NCBI RefSeq assembly: GCF_016860525.1 | Contig: NZ_BNEA01000015.1 | Span: 4,154,001 to 4,218,000, forward strand | Direction of reading: 5' to 3' | Length of the DNA: 64,000 nt | Source of the DNA: Streptomyces rubradiris | Lineage (GTDB): Bacteria > Actinomycetota > Actinomycetes > Streptomycetales > Streptomycetaceae | Shown here: positions 38,173-47,143 of the stretch, piece by piece | Layout of the letters: each line of letters starts with the position of its first letter | Numbering within the stretch: position 1 is the stretch's first letter | Notes under the pieces: generated by a model | Database searches by the model: none | Seen by the model: the letters and a program-made list of their open reading frames with translations, nothing else | Told to the model about the DNA's origin: nothing | Translations under genes and position numbers: made by a program

Positions 38173-38217
38173 GTGGCGCGGGAGCGCCACAAGGAACTGT
38201 GATCCCGCGGCGGGATC
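38173..38217. terminator. Tandem hairpins between convergent genes
   Basis: GTGGCGC-GGGA-GCGCCAC at 38173-38190 and GATCCCG-CGG-CGGGATC at 38201-38217. They lie between hisC (+) and the cyclophilin-like gene (-); the second touches that gene's last codon. Confidence 0.65.
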
Positions 38218-38593
38218 AGTCCTCGATCAGTTCCAGACGGATGGGGTCGCCGGCTCGTACGGTCGCCAGGAGGCCGGCGTCCCCGTCCAGGCTGCCGAGG
38301 ATGTTGCACGGGCTCGCGAGCCGGCACTCCCCGTCGTGCGAGATCGGCGTGGGTCCGTAGGGGAGGGCAAGGGCGTTGCCTTCCGTCCAGAAGGCCACCG
38401 TGCCCGGCTCCACGACCTGACGGGCGTCCGTTTCACGTGAAACGGAGACGCCTGTGTCGAAATACACCTCCTCACCCCATGTGCTCGCGGTCGACGCGAG
38501 GGGCAGCGCCTTGGCGAGGGCCTGCGCGGTCGGGGTGCTTGCGTCGAGGCTCGCGGTGATGCTGCCCGCGGGCCAGGAAATGCGTATCTGCAT
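38216..38593 (-). CDS. Cyclophilin-like fold protein (DUF369/TM1367 type)
   Basis: A 125-residue protein of the cyclophilin-like superfamily without known peptidyl-prolyl activity. It shows IRISWPAGSITASLDAS, WGEEVYFDTGVSV, PGTVAFWTEGNALALPYGPT and the C-terminal RAGDPIRLEL. A perfect parS (38430-38443) lies within its coding sequence and encodes VSRET. A 7-bp inverted repeat sits just upstream of the start. Function unknown. Confidence 0.85.
   Translation of the reverse strand: MQIRISWPAGSITASLDASTPTAQALAKALPLASTASTWGEEVYFDTGVSVSRETDARQVVEPGTVAFWTEGNALALPYGPTPISHDGECRLASPCNILGSLDGDAGLLATVRAGDPIRLELIED
38430..38443. other. parS site (perfect) within a coding sequence
   Basis: Exact GTTTCACGTGAAAC inside the cyclophilin-like gene, core of a 20-bp palindrome at 38427-38446. 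It encodes VSRET on the minus strand. Confidence 0.92.
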
Positions 38594-38602
38594 GGCGGGC
38601 AA

Positions 38603-38619
38603 TTCAACAAGATGTTGAA
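38603..38619. promoter_or_regulatory. Inverted repeat upstream of the cyclophilin-like gene
   Basis: TTCAACA-AGA-TGTTGAA, a perfect 7-bp inverted repeat beginning 10 bases upstream of the ATG on the minus strand. Resembles a MarR/TetR-type operator; the binding protein is unknown. Confidence 0.5.
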
Positions 38620-38688
38620 GTCACTGCCAAGGTCTTGACACCACGGCGATAGGGGGGACCCCCCTGGTTCAGCCGAGAATCAGTGCGT

Positions 38689-38694
38689 CATAAT
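38689..38694 (+). promoter_or_regulatory. Possible -10 element of the cyd promoter
   Basis: CATAAT lies 11 bases upstream of the Rex operator and 110 bases before cydA. The -35 partner is not clear. A GGGGGG-A-CCCCCC hairpin sits 25 bases upstream (38652-38664). Confidence 0.35.
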
Positions 38695-38704
38695 GGCTTG
38701 TGAA

Positions 38705-38720
38705 TGTGAACGCGTTCACA
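38705..38720. promoter_or_regulatory. Rex operator (ROP) upstream of cydA
   Basis: TGTGAACGCGTTCACA, a perfect 16-bp palindrome identical to the known Streptomyces Rex operator. Rex, an NADH/NAD+ sensor, represses cyd genes when NADH is low and releases under oxygen limitation. Placed just downstream of a likely -10, about 85 bases before cydA. Confidence 0.93.
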
Positions 38721-38803
38721 AGCGCGTCCCGTTTGCTCCTGTATGTGAGCACCAAACTGGGGCAAACCGCCGCTGACCACGCCGTAGTAAGGAGAGTGAC
38801 GAC

Positions 38804-40312
38804 GTGGACCTGGCTTTGGCGCCGGAAACACTGGCGCGCTGGCAGTTCGGCATCACCACCGTCTACCACTTCCTGTTCGTTCCGTTGACGATCTCCCTGG
38901 CCGCGCTCACGGCCGGGCTGCAGACGGCCTGGGTGCGCACGGAGAAGGAGAAGTACCTCAGAGCGACCAAGTTCTGGGGCAAGCTCTTCCTGATCAACAT
39001 CGCCATGGGCGTGGTCACCGGCATCGTGCAGGAGTTCCAGTTCGGCATGAACTGGTCGGACTACTCGCGCTTCGTCGGTGACATCTTCGGCGCCCCGCTC
39101 GCCTTCGAGGCGCTGATCGCGTTCTTCTTCGAGTCCACGTTCATCGGCCTGTGGATCTTCGGCTGGGACAAGCTGCCGAAGAAGATCCACCTGGCCTGCA
39201 TCTGGATGGTCTCGATCGGCACGATCCTGTCGGCGTACTTCATCCTCGCGGCCAACTCCTGGATGCAGCACCCGGTCGGGTACAAGATCGACAAGGCCAG
39301 GGGGCGGGCCGAGCTGACCGACTTCTGGGCCGTGCTGACCCAGAACACCGCCCTCACTCAGGCCTTCCACACGCTCTCGGCGGCCTTCCTGACCGGTGGC
39401 GCCTTCATGGTGGGCATATCCGCCTACCACCTGGCCCGCAAGAAGCACATCCGCGAGATGAAGACCTCGCTGCGGCTCGGTCTCATCACCGTGGCCATCG
39501 CCGGTCTGCTCACCGCGGTCAGCGGCGACACCCTCGGCAAGGTGATGTTCAAGCAGCAGCCGATGAAGATGGCCGCCGCCGAGGCCCTGTGGGACGGCCA
39601 GAAGCCCGCGCCGTTCTCGATCTTCGCCTACGGCGACGTGGAGAAGGGCCACAACAGCGTGGCCATCGAGATCCCGGGCCTGCTCTCCTTCCTCGCCGAC
39701 GACAACTTCACCTCGTACGTCCCCGGCATCAACGACGTCAACAAGTCCGAGCAGCAGAAGTTCGGGCCCGGCGACTACCGGCCCAACATCCCGGTGGCCT
39801 TCTGGGGCTTCCGCTGGATGATCGGCTTCGGCATGGCCTCCTTCGCCATCGGGCTGGCCGGACTCTGGCTGACCCGCAAGAAGTTCATGCTGCCGCAGCA
39901 CCTCAGGGTCGGCGAGGACGAGGTGCCGCACCTGGTGCTGTTCAAGAACCAGGCGCTCGGTCCGAAGCTCACCCCTTGGTACTGGCGCATCGCGACCTGG
40001 ACGATGGCCTTCCCGCTGATCGCCAACTCCTGGGGCTGGATCTTCACCGAGATGGGCCGCCAGCCGTGGGTCGTCTACGGCGTCCTCCGGACCCGGGACG
40101 CGGTCTCCCCCGGTGTCTCCCAGGGCGAGGTCCTCACCTCGATGGCCGTCTTCACCGCGCTGTACGCGATCCTCGCCGTGGTCGAGGTGAAGCTGCTCGC
40201 GAAGTACGTCAAGGCCGGCCCGCCCGACCTCACCGAGGCCGACCTCAACCCGCCCACGAAGATCGGCGGCGACACCCGTGACGCCGACAAGCCGATGGCC
40301 TTCTCGTACTAG
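38804..40312 (+). CDS. cydA: Cytochrome bd oxidase subunit I
   Basis: A 502-residue membrane protein carrying hemes b558, b595 and d; it oxidises menaquinol and reduces O2 with high affinity. Nine TM helices; N-terminus LARWQFGITTVYHFLFVPLT holds a conserved heme-ligand His, and GWIFTEMGRQPWVVYG is the family signature near 410. It has the short Q-loop of actinobacterial enzymes. GTG 38804 follows AAGGAGAG. First gene of cydA-cydB-cydCD under the Rex operator. Confidence 0.97.
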   Translation: MDLALAPETLARWQFGITTVYHFLFVPLTISLAALTAGLQTAWVRTEKEKYLRATKFWGKLFLINIAMGVVTGIVQEFQFGMNWSDYSRFVGDIFGAPLAFEALIAFFFESTFIGLWIFGWDKLPKKIHLACIWMVSIGTILSAYFILAANSWMQHPVGYKIDKARGRAELTDFWAVLTQNTALTQAFHTLSAAFLTGGAFMVGISAYHLARKKHIREMKTSLRLGLITVAIAGLLTAVSGDTLGKVMFKQQPMKMAAAEALWDGQKPAPFSIFAYGDVEKGHNSVAIEIPGLLSFLADDNFTSYVPGINDVNKSEQQKFGPGDYRPNIPVAFWGFRWMIGFGMASFAIGLAGLWLTRKKFMLPQHLRVGEDEVPHLVLFKNQALGPKLTPWYWRIATWTMAFPLIANSWGWIFTEMGRQPWVVYGVLRTRDAVSPGVSQGEVLTSMAVFTALYAILAVVEVKLLAKYVKAGPPDLTEADLNPPTKIGGDTRDADKPMAFSY

Positions 40313-40327
40313 GCCGGGGGAACAGTC

Positions 40328-41335
40328 ATGGAACTTCACGACGTCTGGTTCGTCCTGATCGCCGTCCTGTGGACCGGCTACTTCTTCCTGGAGGGCTTCG
40401 ACTTCGGAGTCGGCGTTCTCACCAAGCTGCTGGCGCGCGACCGAGCCGAGCGCCGGGTGCTGATCAACACCATCGGCCCGGTCTGGGACGGCAACGAGGT
40501 GTGGCTGCTCACCGCGGGCGGCGCCACTTTCGCCGCCTTCCCCGAGTGGTACGCCACCCTCTTCTCCGGCTTCTACCTGCCGCTGCTGCTCATCCTGGTC
40601 TGCCTGATCGTCCGGGGTGTCGCCTTCGAGTACCGGGTCAAGCGGCCCGAGGAGAAGTGGCAGCGCAACTGGGAGACGGCGATCTTCTGGTGCTCGCTCC
40701 TCCCGGCGTTCCTGTGGGGCGTGGCCTTCGGGAACATCGTGCGGGGGGTGAAGATCGACCAGCACTTCGAGTACGTCGGTGACGTCTGGGATCTGCTCAA
40801 CCCCTATGCCCTGCTCGGCGGCCTGGTGACGCTCACGCTGTTCACCTTCCACGGAGCGGTCTTCACCGCGCTCAAGACCGTCGGCGACATCCGGGTGCGG
40901 GCGCGGAAGCTGGCCCGGTGGGTCGGTCTGGTGGCGACCATCGTGGCGCTGGCCTTCCTGCTGTGGACGCAGGCCGACAGCGGTGACGGCAAGAGTCTGG
41001 TCGCCGTGATCCTGGCCGTCGCCGCCCTGGCCGCCGCGCTGGTGGCCAACCAGGCCGGACGGGAGGGCTGGGCGTTCGCGCTCTCCGGGGTCACCATCGT
41101 GGCCACCGTGGCGGTGCTCTTCTTCTCGCTCTTCCCGAACGTCATGCCGTCCACCCTGAACGGGGACTGGAGCCTGACGGTCACCAACGCCTCGTCGAGC
41201 CCCTACACCCTCAAGATCATGACGTGGCTGGCGGCGATCGCCACCCCGCTCGTCGTGCTCTACCAGGGCTGGACCTACTGGGTGTTCCGCAAGCGGATCG
41301 GCACGCAGCACATCGCTCCCGACGCCGCTCACTGA
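40328..41335 (+). CDS. cydB: Cytochrome bd oxidase subunit II
   Basis: A 335-residue, eight-helix partner of CydA. Conserved WTGYFFLEGFDFGVG at the start, GPVWDGNEVWLLTAGGATFA near 50 and TLFTFHGAVF are CydB signatures. Fifteen bases after cydA. A palindrome containing parS lies directly after its stop, before cydCD. Confidence 0.97.
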   Translation: MELHDVWFVLIAVLWTGYFFLEGFDFGVGVLTKLLARDRAERRVLINTIGPVWDGNEVWLLTAGGATFAAFPEWYATLFSGFYLPLLLILVCLIVRGVAFEYRVKRPEEKWQRNWETAIFWCSLLPAFLWGVAFGNIVRGVKIDQHFEYVGDVWDLLNPYALLGGLVTLTLFTFHGAVFTALKTVGDIRVRARKLARWVGLVATIVALAFLLWTQADSGDGKSLVAVILAVAALAAALVANQAGREGWAFALSGVTIVATVAVLFFSLFPNVMPSTLNGDWSLTVTNASSSPYTLKIMTWLAAIATPLVVLYQGWTYWVFRKRIGTQHIAPDAAH

Positions 41336-41342
41336 GTCCGCC

Positions 41343-41372
41343 GAGGGTGTGTTTCACGTGAAACACACCCTC
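41343..41372. terminator. 30-bp perfect palindrome with parS core between cydB and cydCD
   Basis: GAGGGTGTGTTTCAC at 41343-41357 followed by its exact reverse complement, beginning 7 bases after the cydB stop. As RNA it would form a stable hairpin that may attenuate read-through into cydCD. Confidence 0.55.
41351..41364. other. parS site (perfect)
   Basis: Exact GTTTCACGTGAAAC, core of the 41343-41372 palindrome, between cydB and cydCD. Confidence 0.93.
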
Positions 41373-41387
41373 TGGACCGAAGGGCAT

Positions 41388-41401
41388 GTTTCACGTGAAA
41401 T
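41388..41401. other. parS-like site (one mismatch) over the cydCD start
   Basis: GTTTCACGTGAAAT, differing only in the last base. It overlaps both candidate start codons of cydCD (ATG 41386 and GTG 41395); the perfect parS is 37 bases upstream centre to centre. Confidence 0.65.
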
Positions 41402-44400
41402 CAATCGACCCACGCCTTCTGCGGTACGCCCGCGCCACCCGTCTCTTCCTCGTGGCCGTCATCGGCCTGGGGGCTCTGGGGGCCGGGCTGGTCATCGCGC
41501 AGGCGATGCTCGTCGCCGAGATCGTCGTCGGCGCGTTCCAGCGCGGTGAGTCGGCCGCCGGCCTGCGCACCCCCCTGCTGCTGCTGGCGGCCGTCGCGGT
41601 CGGACGGTCGTTGGTCGCGTGGCTCACCGAACTCGCGGCACACCGGGCCGGCGCGGCGGTCAAGTCGGAGCTGCGCGGACGGCTGCTGGACCGGGCGGCG
41701 GCGCTCGGCCCGGGGTGGCTGAGCGGGCAGCGGACCGGCTCGCTGGTCACCCTGGCCACGCGCGGGGTCGATGCCCTGGACGACTACTTCTCGCGCTATC
41801 TCCCGCAGCTGGGGCTGGCCGTGGTCGTGCCGGTGGCGGTGCTGGCGCGTATCGTCACGGAGGACTGGGTGTCGGCGGCGATCATCGTCGGCACCCTGCC
41901 GCTGATTCCGCTGTTCATGGTGCTGATCGGCTGGGCTACCCAGTCCCGGATGGACCGTCAGTGGCGGCTGCTGTCCCGGCTGTCCGGTCACTTCCTGGAC
42001 GTGGTCGCGGGCCTGCCGACGCTGAAGGTGTTCGGCCGGGCCAAGGCACAGGCCGAGTCCATCCGGCGGATCACCGGGGAGTACCGGCAGGCCACGCTGC
42101 GCACCCTGCGGATCGCCTTTCTCTCCTCCTTCGCGCTGGAACTGCTGGCCACGCTGTCCGTCGCGCTGGTCGCCGTGACGATCGGGATGCGGCTCGTCCA
42201 CGGGGACATGGATCTGTACATCGGGCTGGTGATCCTGGTGCTGGCGCCCGAGGCGTATCTGCCGCTGCGGCAGGTGGGGGCGCAGTACCACGCGGCGGCG
42301 GAGGGCCTTGCCGCCGCGGAGGAGATCTTCTCCGTGCTGGAGACGCCGGTTCCGGCGTCGGGTACGGGCCCGGTGCCGGCGGGCGCCGTGGCCTTCGAGG
42401 ACGTCAGTGTCCGCTATCCCGGGCGCTCGTCGGACGCGGTGACCGGTGTGTCGTTCCGGGTGGAACCTGGTGAGACCGTGGCGCTGGTCGGACCGAGCGG
42501 GGCGGGCAAATCCACGCTGCTGGGCGTGTTGCTGGGATTCGTACGGCCCACCGGGGGGCGGGTGCGGGTCGGGGGCGCCGACCTCGCCGGCCTGGACCTG
42601 GAGGAGTGGCGGTCGCGGATCGCCTGGGTGCCGCAGCGGCCCCACCTGTACGCCGGGACCATCGCGGAGAACGTGCGGCTGGCCCGGCCCGGGGCCGATG
42701 ACGGTGCCGTGCGGCGGGCGTTGCGGGACGCGGGCGCCTGGGAGTTCGTGGCGGCGCTGCCGGACGGGGTCGACACCGTGCTCGGGGAGGACGGGGCCGG
42801 GTTGTCGGCGGGGCAGCGGCAGCGGCTCGCGCTGGCCCGGGCGTTCCTCGCGGACCGGCCCGTGCTGTTGCTGGACGAGCCGACGGCCGCGCTGGACGGG
42901 GCGACGGAGGGGGACGTCGTGGCGGCGGTGCGCAGGCTGGCCGCCGGGCGGACCGTGCTGCTGGTCGTGCACCGGCCCGCGTTGCTGGGGGTGGCCGACA
43001 GGGTCGTACGGCTGGGTGGGGCGGATGGCGCGGAGCCCGCGGGGGCCGGCCGGACTTCCAGGGGGCTCCGTCCCCTGGACCCCTGTCCTCGCCCACCCGC
43101 CACCCGAATCGGTGGGCTGGAAGGTGAACCGAGGGAGTCGTTGCTCGGCCTGCCGGAAGGCGGCCCTGGGGGAGCGGCTGGGGAAGGTCGGCTGGACGGC
43201 GATGCCGGCCTGTGGGGGCGGCGTGTGCTGGCGCGGGTGCGCGCGCTGGGCGGCGGAGCCCGGGGGCGGCTGGCCGTGGCGCTGCTGCTGGGGAGTCTGG
43301 CGCTGGGCAGTGCCGTCGGGCTGATGGCGACCTCCGGCTGGCTCATCTCGCGGGCCTCGCAGCAGCCCCCGGTGCTGTATCTGATGGTGGCCGTGACCGC
43401 GACCCGCGCCTTCGGTATCGGGCGGGCCGTCTTCCGCTACGCCGAGCGGCTGGTCTCGCACGACGCCGTCCTGCGGATGCTGGCCGACACCCGGGTGGCG
43501 GTGTACCGGCGCCTGGAACGCCTCGCCCCGGCGGGGCTGCGCGGCACCCGGCGCGGCGATCTGCTCACCCGGCTGGTCGCGGACGTGGACGCCTTCCAGG
43601 ACTACTGGTTGCGCTGGCTGCTGCCCGCCGGAGCCGCCGTCGCCGTCTCCGCCGCCTCCGTCGGCTTCACGGCCTGGCTGCTGCCCGAGGCCGGCGCCGT
43701 CCTCGCGGCGGGCCTGCTGGCGGCGGGCGCCGGTGTGCCCCTGCTGACCGCTGCCGTGGCCCGGCGGACCGAGCGGCGGCTGGCGCCCGCCCGTGGCGTC
43801 CTCGCGACCCGGGTGACCGATCTGCTCACCGGCACCGCGGAACTGACCGTCGCCGGCGCGCTGCCGGCCCGGACGGACGCGGCACGGCGAGCGGACCGCG
43901 TCCTCACCGGGATCGCCGCGCGCGCCGCCGCCGTCACCGGGCTCGGGGACGGGCTGACCGCGCTGATCTCCGGGCTCACCGTCACGGCCACCGCGGTCTT
44001 CGGCGCCCAGGCGGTGGCGGCGGGCCGGCTGGGCGGCGTGGCGATGGCCGTGGTCGTACTGACCCCGCTGGCCGCCTTCGAGGCCGTCCTGGGGCTGCCG
44101 CTCGCCGTGCGGCACCGGCAGCGGGTGCGGCGCAGCGCGGAGCGGGTGTACGAGATCCTGGACGCCGCCGAGCCCGTACGCGAGCCGGAGCAGCCCCGGC
44201 CGGCGCCCGTCACACCGTTCCCAGTGGTCCTCAAGGGCGTGGTCGCACGGTATGAGGGACAGCGGCGGGAGGCGCTCGCCGGGCTGGACCTGACGCTGGA
44301 GCGGGGGCGCCGGATCGCGGTGGTGGGGGCCTCCGGTTCCGGTAAGACGACCCTCGCGCAGGTGCTGCTGCGGTTCCTGGAACCGCAGGCGGGCTCGTAC

Positions 44401-44967
44401 ACGCTCGCCGGGGTGGACGCGTGCGCGGTGGCGGGGGACGACGTACGGCGGCTCGTCGGACTGTGTGCGCAGGACGCGCACCTCTTCGACAGCTCGGTGC
44501 GCGAGAACCTGCTGCTGGCCAGGAAGGACGCGACCGAGGCGGAGTTGCGCGAGGCGCTGGCCCGGGCCCGGCTGCTGGACTGGGTCCGGTCGCTGCCCGA
44601 CGGTCTGGACACGCTGGTCGGCGAGCACGGGGCCCGGCTGTCCGGCGGGCAGCGGCAGCGGCTGGCGCTGGCCCGGGCGCTGCTGGCCGGCTTCCCGGTG
44701 CTGGTCCTGGACGAGCCCGCGGAGCACCTGGACCTGGCGACGGCGGACGCGCTGACCGCCGATCTGCTGGCCGCGACCGAGGGCCGCACCACGCTGCTGA
44801 TCACCCACCGGCTGGCGGGGCTCGACGCGGTGGACGAGGTGATCGTGCTCGACGCGGGCCGGGTGGTGCAGCGCGGGCCGTACCGGCGGCTGCTGGCCGA
44901 GGACGGTCCGCTGCGGGAGATGGCCGTCCGGGAGTCCGAGACGGAGGCGTTGGCGGGAACGCGCTGA
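41395..44967 (+). CDS. cydCD: Fused ABC exporter CydD-CydC for cytochrome bd assembly
   Basis: About 1190 residues: two half-transporters in one chain. The CydD half has six TM helices then Walker A GPSGAGKST near 369 and LSAGQRQRLALARA with DEPTAAL; a linker of about 80 low-complexity residues follows (about 545-600); the CydC half has TM helices then GASGSGKTT near 983 and LSGGQRQRLALARAL with DEPAEHL. It exports thiols needed for cytochrome bd maturation. The fusion is typical of actinobacteria. GTG 41395 is favoured by AAGGG eleven bases upstream; ATG 41386 is an alternative. Confidence 0.95.
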   Translation: MKSIDPRLLRYARATRLFLVAVIGLGALGAGLVIAQAMLVAEIVVGAFQRGESAAGLRTPLLLLAAVAVGRSLVAWLTELAAHRAGAAVKSELRGRLLDRAAALGPGWLSGQRTGSLVTLATRGVDALDDYFSRYLPQLGLAVVVPVAVLARIVTEDWVSAAIIVGTLPLIPLFMVLIGWATQSRMDRQWRLLSRLSGHFLDVVAGLPTLKVFGRAKAQAESIRRITGEYRQATLRTLRIAFLSSFALELLATLSVALVAVTIGMRLVHGDMDLYIGLVILVLAPEAYLPLRQVGAQYHAAAEGLAAAEEIFSVLETPVPASGTGPVPAGAVAFEDVSVRYPGRSSDAVTGVSFRVEPGETVALVGPSGAGKSTLLGVLLGFVRPTGGRVRVGGADLAGLDLEEWRSRIAWVPQRPHLYAGTIAENVRLARPGADDGAVRRALRDAGAWEFVAALPDGVDTVLGEDGAGLSAGQRQRLALARAFLADRPVLLLDEPTAALDGATEGDVVAAVRRLAAGRTVLLVVHRPALLGVADRVVRLGGADGAEPAGAGRTSRGLRPLDPCPRPPATRIGGLEGEPRESLLGLPEGGPGGAAGEGRLDGDAGLWGRRVLARVRALGGGARGRLAVALLLGSLALGSAVGLMATSGWLISRASQQPPVLYLMVAVTATRAFGIGRAVFRYAERLVSHDAVLRMLADTRVAVYRRLERLAPAGLRGTRRGDLLTRLVADVDAFQDYWLRWLLPAGAAVAVSAASVGFTAWLLPEAGAVLAAGLLAAGAGVPLLTAAVARRTERRLAPARGVLATRVTDLLTGTAELTVAGALPARTDAARRADRVLTGIAARAAAVTGLGDGLTALISGLTVTATAVFGAQAVAAGRLGGVAMAVVVLTPLAAFEAVLGLPLAVRHRQRVRRSAERVYEILDAAEPVREPEQPRPAPVTPFPVVLKGVVARYEGQRREALAGLDLTLERGRRIAVVGASGSGKTTLAQVLLRFLEPQAGSYTLAGVDACAVAGDDVRRLVGLCAQDAHLFDSSVRENLLLARKDATEAELREALARARLLDWVRSLPDGLDTLVGEHGARLSGGQRQRLALARALLAGFPVLVLDEPAEHLDLATADALTADLLAATEGRTTLLITHRLAGLDAVDEVIVLDAGRVVQRGPYRRLLAEDGPLREMAVRESETEALAGTR

Positions 44968-45059
44968 GGCGTGCCGTCACGGATCGCGGGAGGCGCCGGC
45001 GGGGTGCGCTGACGCGTGCCGGGCGGTGTGGGAGTGGCGCGGACCGGCGCGTCCGCCGG

Positions 45060-45929
45060 CTACCCGCGGTCGGCGAGGAGCCGTTCGATCACCACTGCCA
45101 CGCCGTCGTCGTTGTTGGCGACGGTACGGCCCGACGCGGCGGCGACGGCGTCCGGGTGGGCGTTGCCCATCGCGTACGACCGCCCGGCCCAGGTCAGCAT
45201 CTCGACGTCGTTGGGCATGTCCCCGAAGGCCACGACCTCCTCGTGCGAGATGCCGCGCTCGGCGCAGCACAGGGCGAGGGTGCTGGCCTTGGAAACGCCG
45301 GGGCCGCTCAGTTCCAGCAGGGCGCTGGGGCTGGAGCGGGTGACGTTGGCGTGGCCGTCGACCGCCAGGCGGGCCAGCGTGAGGAAGGCGTCGGGGTCGA
45401 GGGAGGGATGGTAGGCGAGGATCTTGAGGACCGGCTGGTCGGCGGTCGAGCCGTCGGTGGCGAGCAGCTCCTCGGCGGGCAGCACGGTGTCCGGTATCTC
45501 CATGTGCAGCTTGGGATAGTCCGGCTCCTGGTGGAAGCCGTAGGTCTGCTCGACCGCGAACACCGTGCCGGGGGCCGCCTCGCGCAGCAGCCGTACGGCG
45601 GCCAGGGCGTTCTCCCGGGCCAGCTCGCGGACCTTGACGAACCGGTGGGCGCCGGGGCCGCCGTGCAGGTCGACCACGGCGGCGCCGTTGCCGCAGATCG
45701 CCAGGCCGTGGCCGTGGACGTGGTCGCTGACCACGTCCATCCAGCGGGCGGGCCGGCCGGTGACGAAGAAGACCTCGATCCCGGCCTCCTCGGCGGCGGC
45801 CAGCGCGGCGACGGTCCGCGCGGAGACCGACTTGTCGTCGCGCAGCAGAGTGCCGTCGAGGTCGGTGGCGATCAGCCGCGCCGGCAGGGCGGCGGCAGGG
45901 GTCCCGGGCTGTCTGGTCGCTGAGGTCAC
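45060..45929 (-). CDS. Cof-type HAD hydrolase
   Basis: A 289-residue HAD-IIB phosphatase. [17 protein letters not shown] near residue 20 (motif I), VTGRP (motif II), Lys in VSKASTL (motif III) and [11 protein letters not shown] (motif IV) are intact. Likely a sugar-phosphate phosphatase. GTG 45929 (VTSATRQPG) is chosen; about 20 residues precede motif I. A close paralogue sits at 54101-54898. It converges with cydCD. Confidence 0.9.
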   Translation of the reverse strand: MTSATRQPGTPAAALPARLIATDLDGTLLRDDKSVSARTVAALAAAEEAGIEVFFVTGRPARWMDVVSDHVHGHGLAICGNGAAVVDLHGGPGAHRFVKVRELARENALAAVRLLREAAPGTVFAVEQTYGFHQEPDYPKLHMEIPDTVLPAEELLATDGSTADQPVLKILAYHPSLDPDAFLTLARLAVDGHANVTRSSPSALLELSGPGVSKASTLALCCAERGISHEEVVAFGDMPNDVEMLTWAGRSYAMGNAHPDAVAAASGRTVANNDDGVAVVIERLLADRG

Positions 45930-46030
45930 CCGGCCATTCTCGCGCAGGCGTCCGCACGGCCGTGCGCGACCGCGCACGGATGAGACACACGCGACGTGCC
46001 GGAGAGGGGCGGAAGCGCCCGCCTCCCCCG

Positions 46031-46933
46031 TCAGTCGAGCTGGGCGAGCGCCTCCATGGCGATCCGCTCGAAGACCTTCTCGTCCGCCGCGAAGCCGGAG
46101 TCCGGGACGGGCCAGTGGATCACGATCTCGGTGAAGCCCAGCTCGCGGTGGCGGCCGGCGAAGTCCACGAAGGCGTCCAGGGACGACAGCGGCCGGCCGC
46201 GGTCCGGGGTGAAGCCGGTGAGCAGCACCTTGTCCAGTCCGGCCACGTCCCGCCCGGCGGCCTCGCAGGCCTCGGCCAGCCTGCCGATCTGGCCGCGCAG
46301 CGCCTCGACGGACTGCTCCGGCGTGCCGGTCTCGTACAGCTTCGGGTCGCCGGTGGTCACCCACGCCTGGCCGTATTGCGCGGCGAGCTTCACACCGCGC
46401 GGGCCGGTCGCCGCCACGGCGAACGGCAGCCGGGGCCGCTGTGCACAGCCCGGGATGTTGCGGGCCTCGTGGGCCGAGTAGAAGCGCCCCTCGTAGGTCA
46501 CCGCGTCCTCGGTGAGCAGCCGGTCGAGGAGGGAGACGAACTCGGTGAACCGGTCCGCGCGCTCACGCGGGCTCCAGGGCTCCTGGCCGAGGGCGGTCGC
46601 GTCGAAACCGGTGCCGCCCGCGCCGATGCCCAGGGTGATCCGGCCGCCGGAGATGTCGTCCAGGGAGATCAGTTCCTTGGCGAGGGTCACCGGGTGGCGG
46701 AAGTTGGGCGAGGTGACCAGTGTGCCCAGGCGCAGCCGGTCGGTGACCGCGGCGGCGGCCGTCAGGGTCGGGACGGCACCGAACCAGGGGCCGTCACGGA
46801 AGCTGCGCCAGGACAGGTGGTCGTAGGTGTACGCCGCGTGGAAGCCGAGCTGCTCGGCGCGCACCCACGCCGAACGGGCGCCTTCGTGCCAGCGGCGGTA
46901 CGGAAGGATCACGGTGCTCAGACGCAGACTCAT
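46031..46933 (-). CDS. LLM-class flavin/F420-dependent oxidoreductase
   Basis: A 300-residue (beta/alpha)8 luciferase-like protein. [20 protein letters not shown] at the start, [10 protein letters not shown] and [20 protein letters not shown] are typical of the F420-dependent branch common in actinobacteria. Substrate unknown. ATG 46933 is clear though the ribosome binding site is weak. Downstream on the same strand is the Cof HAD gene (101-base gap). Its upstream region carries DnaA boxes. Confidence 0.9.
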   Translation of the reverse strand: MSLRLSTVILPYRRWHEGARSAWVRAEQLGFHAAYTYDHLSWRSFRDGPWFGAVPTLTAAAAVTDRLRLGTLVTSPNFRHPVTLAKELISLDDISGGRITLGIGAGGTGFDATALGQEPWSPRERADRFTEFVSLLDRLLTEDAVTYEGRFYSAHEARNIPGCAQRPRLPFAVAATGPRGVKLAAQYGQAWVTTGDPKLYETGTPEQSVEALRGQIGRLAEACEAAGRDVAGLDKVLLTGFTPDRGRPLSSLDAFVDFAGRHRELGFTEIVIHWPVPDSGFAADEKVFERIAMEALAQLD

Positions 46934-47048
46934 GGGTCCGAGCGTAAGCGGGCCCGTCGGTGTCGGACGAAAACAGTCACCGCGCGGGGGCGCGTGAGGG
47001 AGCCGCCGGAGGAGACGCAGATCACGCGGGTTTTCCCGGCCGCAGGTT

Positions 47049-47102
47049 TGATCCACAACGAAGTGCGGTTATCCACAGGCGAATTGACGAAACTGTGGAC
47101 AA
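47049..47102. other. Three DnaA boxes in 54 bases
   Basis: TGATCCACA at 47049-47057 (one mismatch to TTATCCACA), TTATCCACA at 47069-47077 (perfect) and TGTGGACAA at 47094-47102 (reverse of TTGTCCACA, perfect). They lie in the gap between the LLM gene start and the end of the hydrolase-SDR gene. Confidence 0.7.
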
Positions 47103-47143
47103 CCGGCGGGGACGTGACGCCCGGGGGCACCCGTCCCCCGCCC

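Noticed and set aside
41401..44808. Minus-strand frame of about 1135 codons opposite cydCD
   Set aside because: Antisense shadow of a well-supported ABC exporter; Pro/Gln/Arg/Gly-rich with no family.
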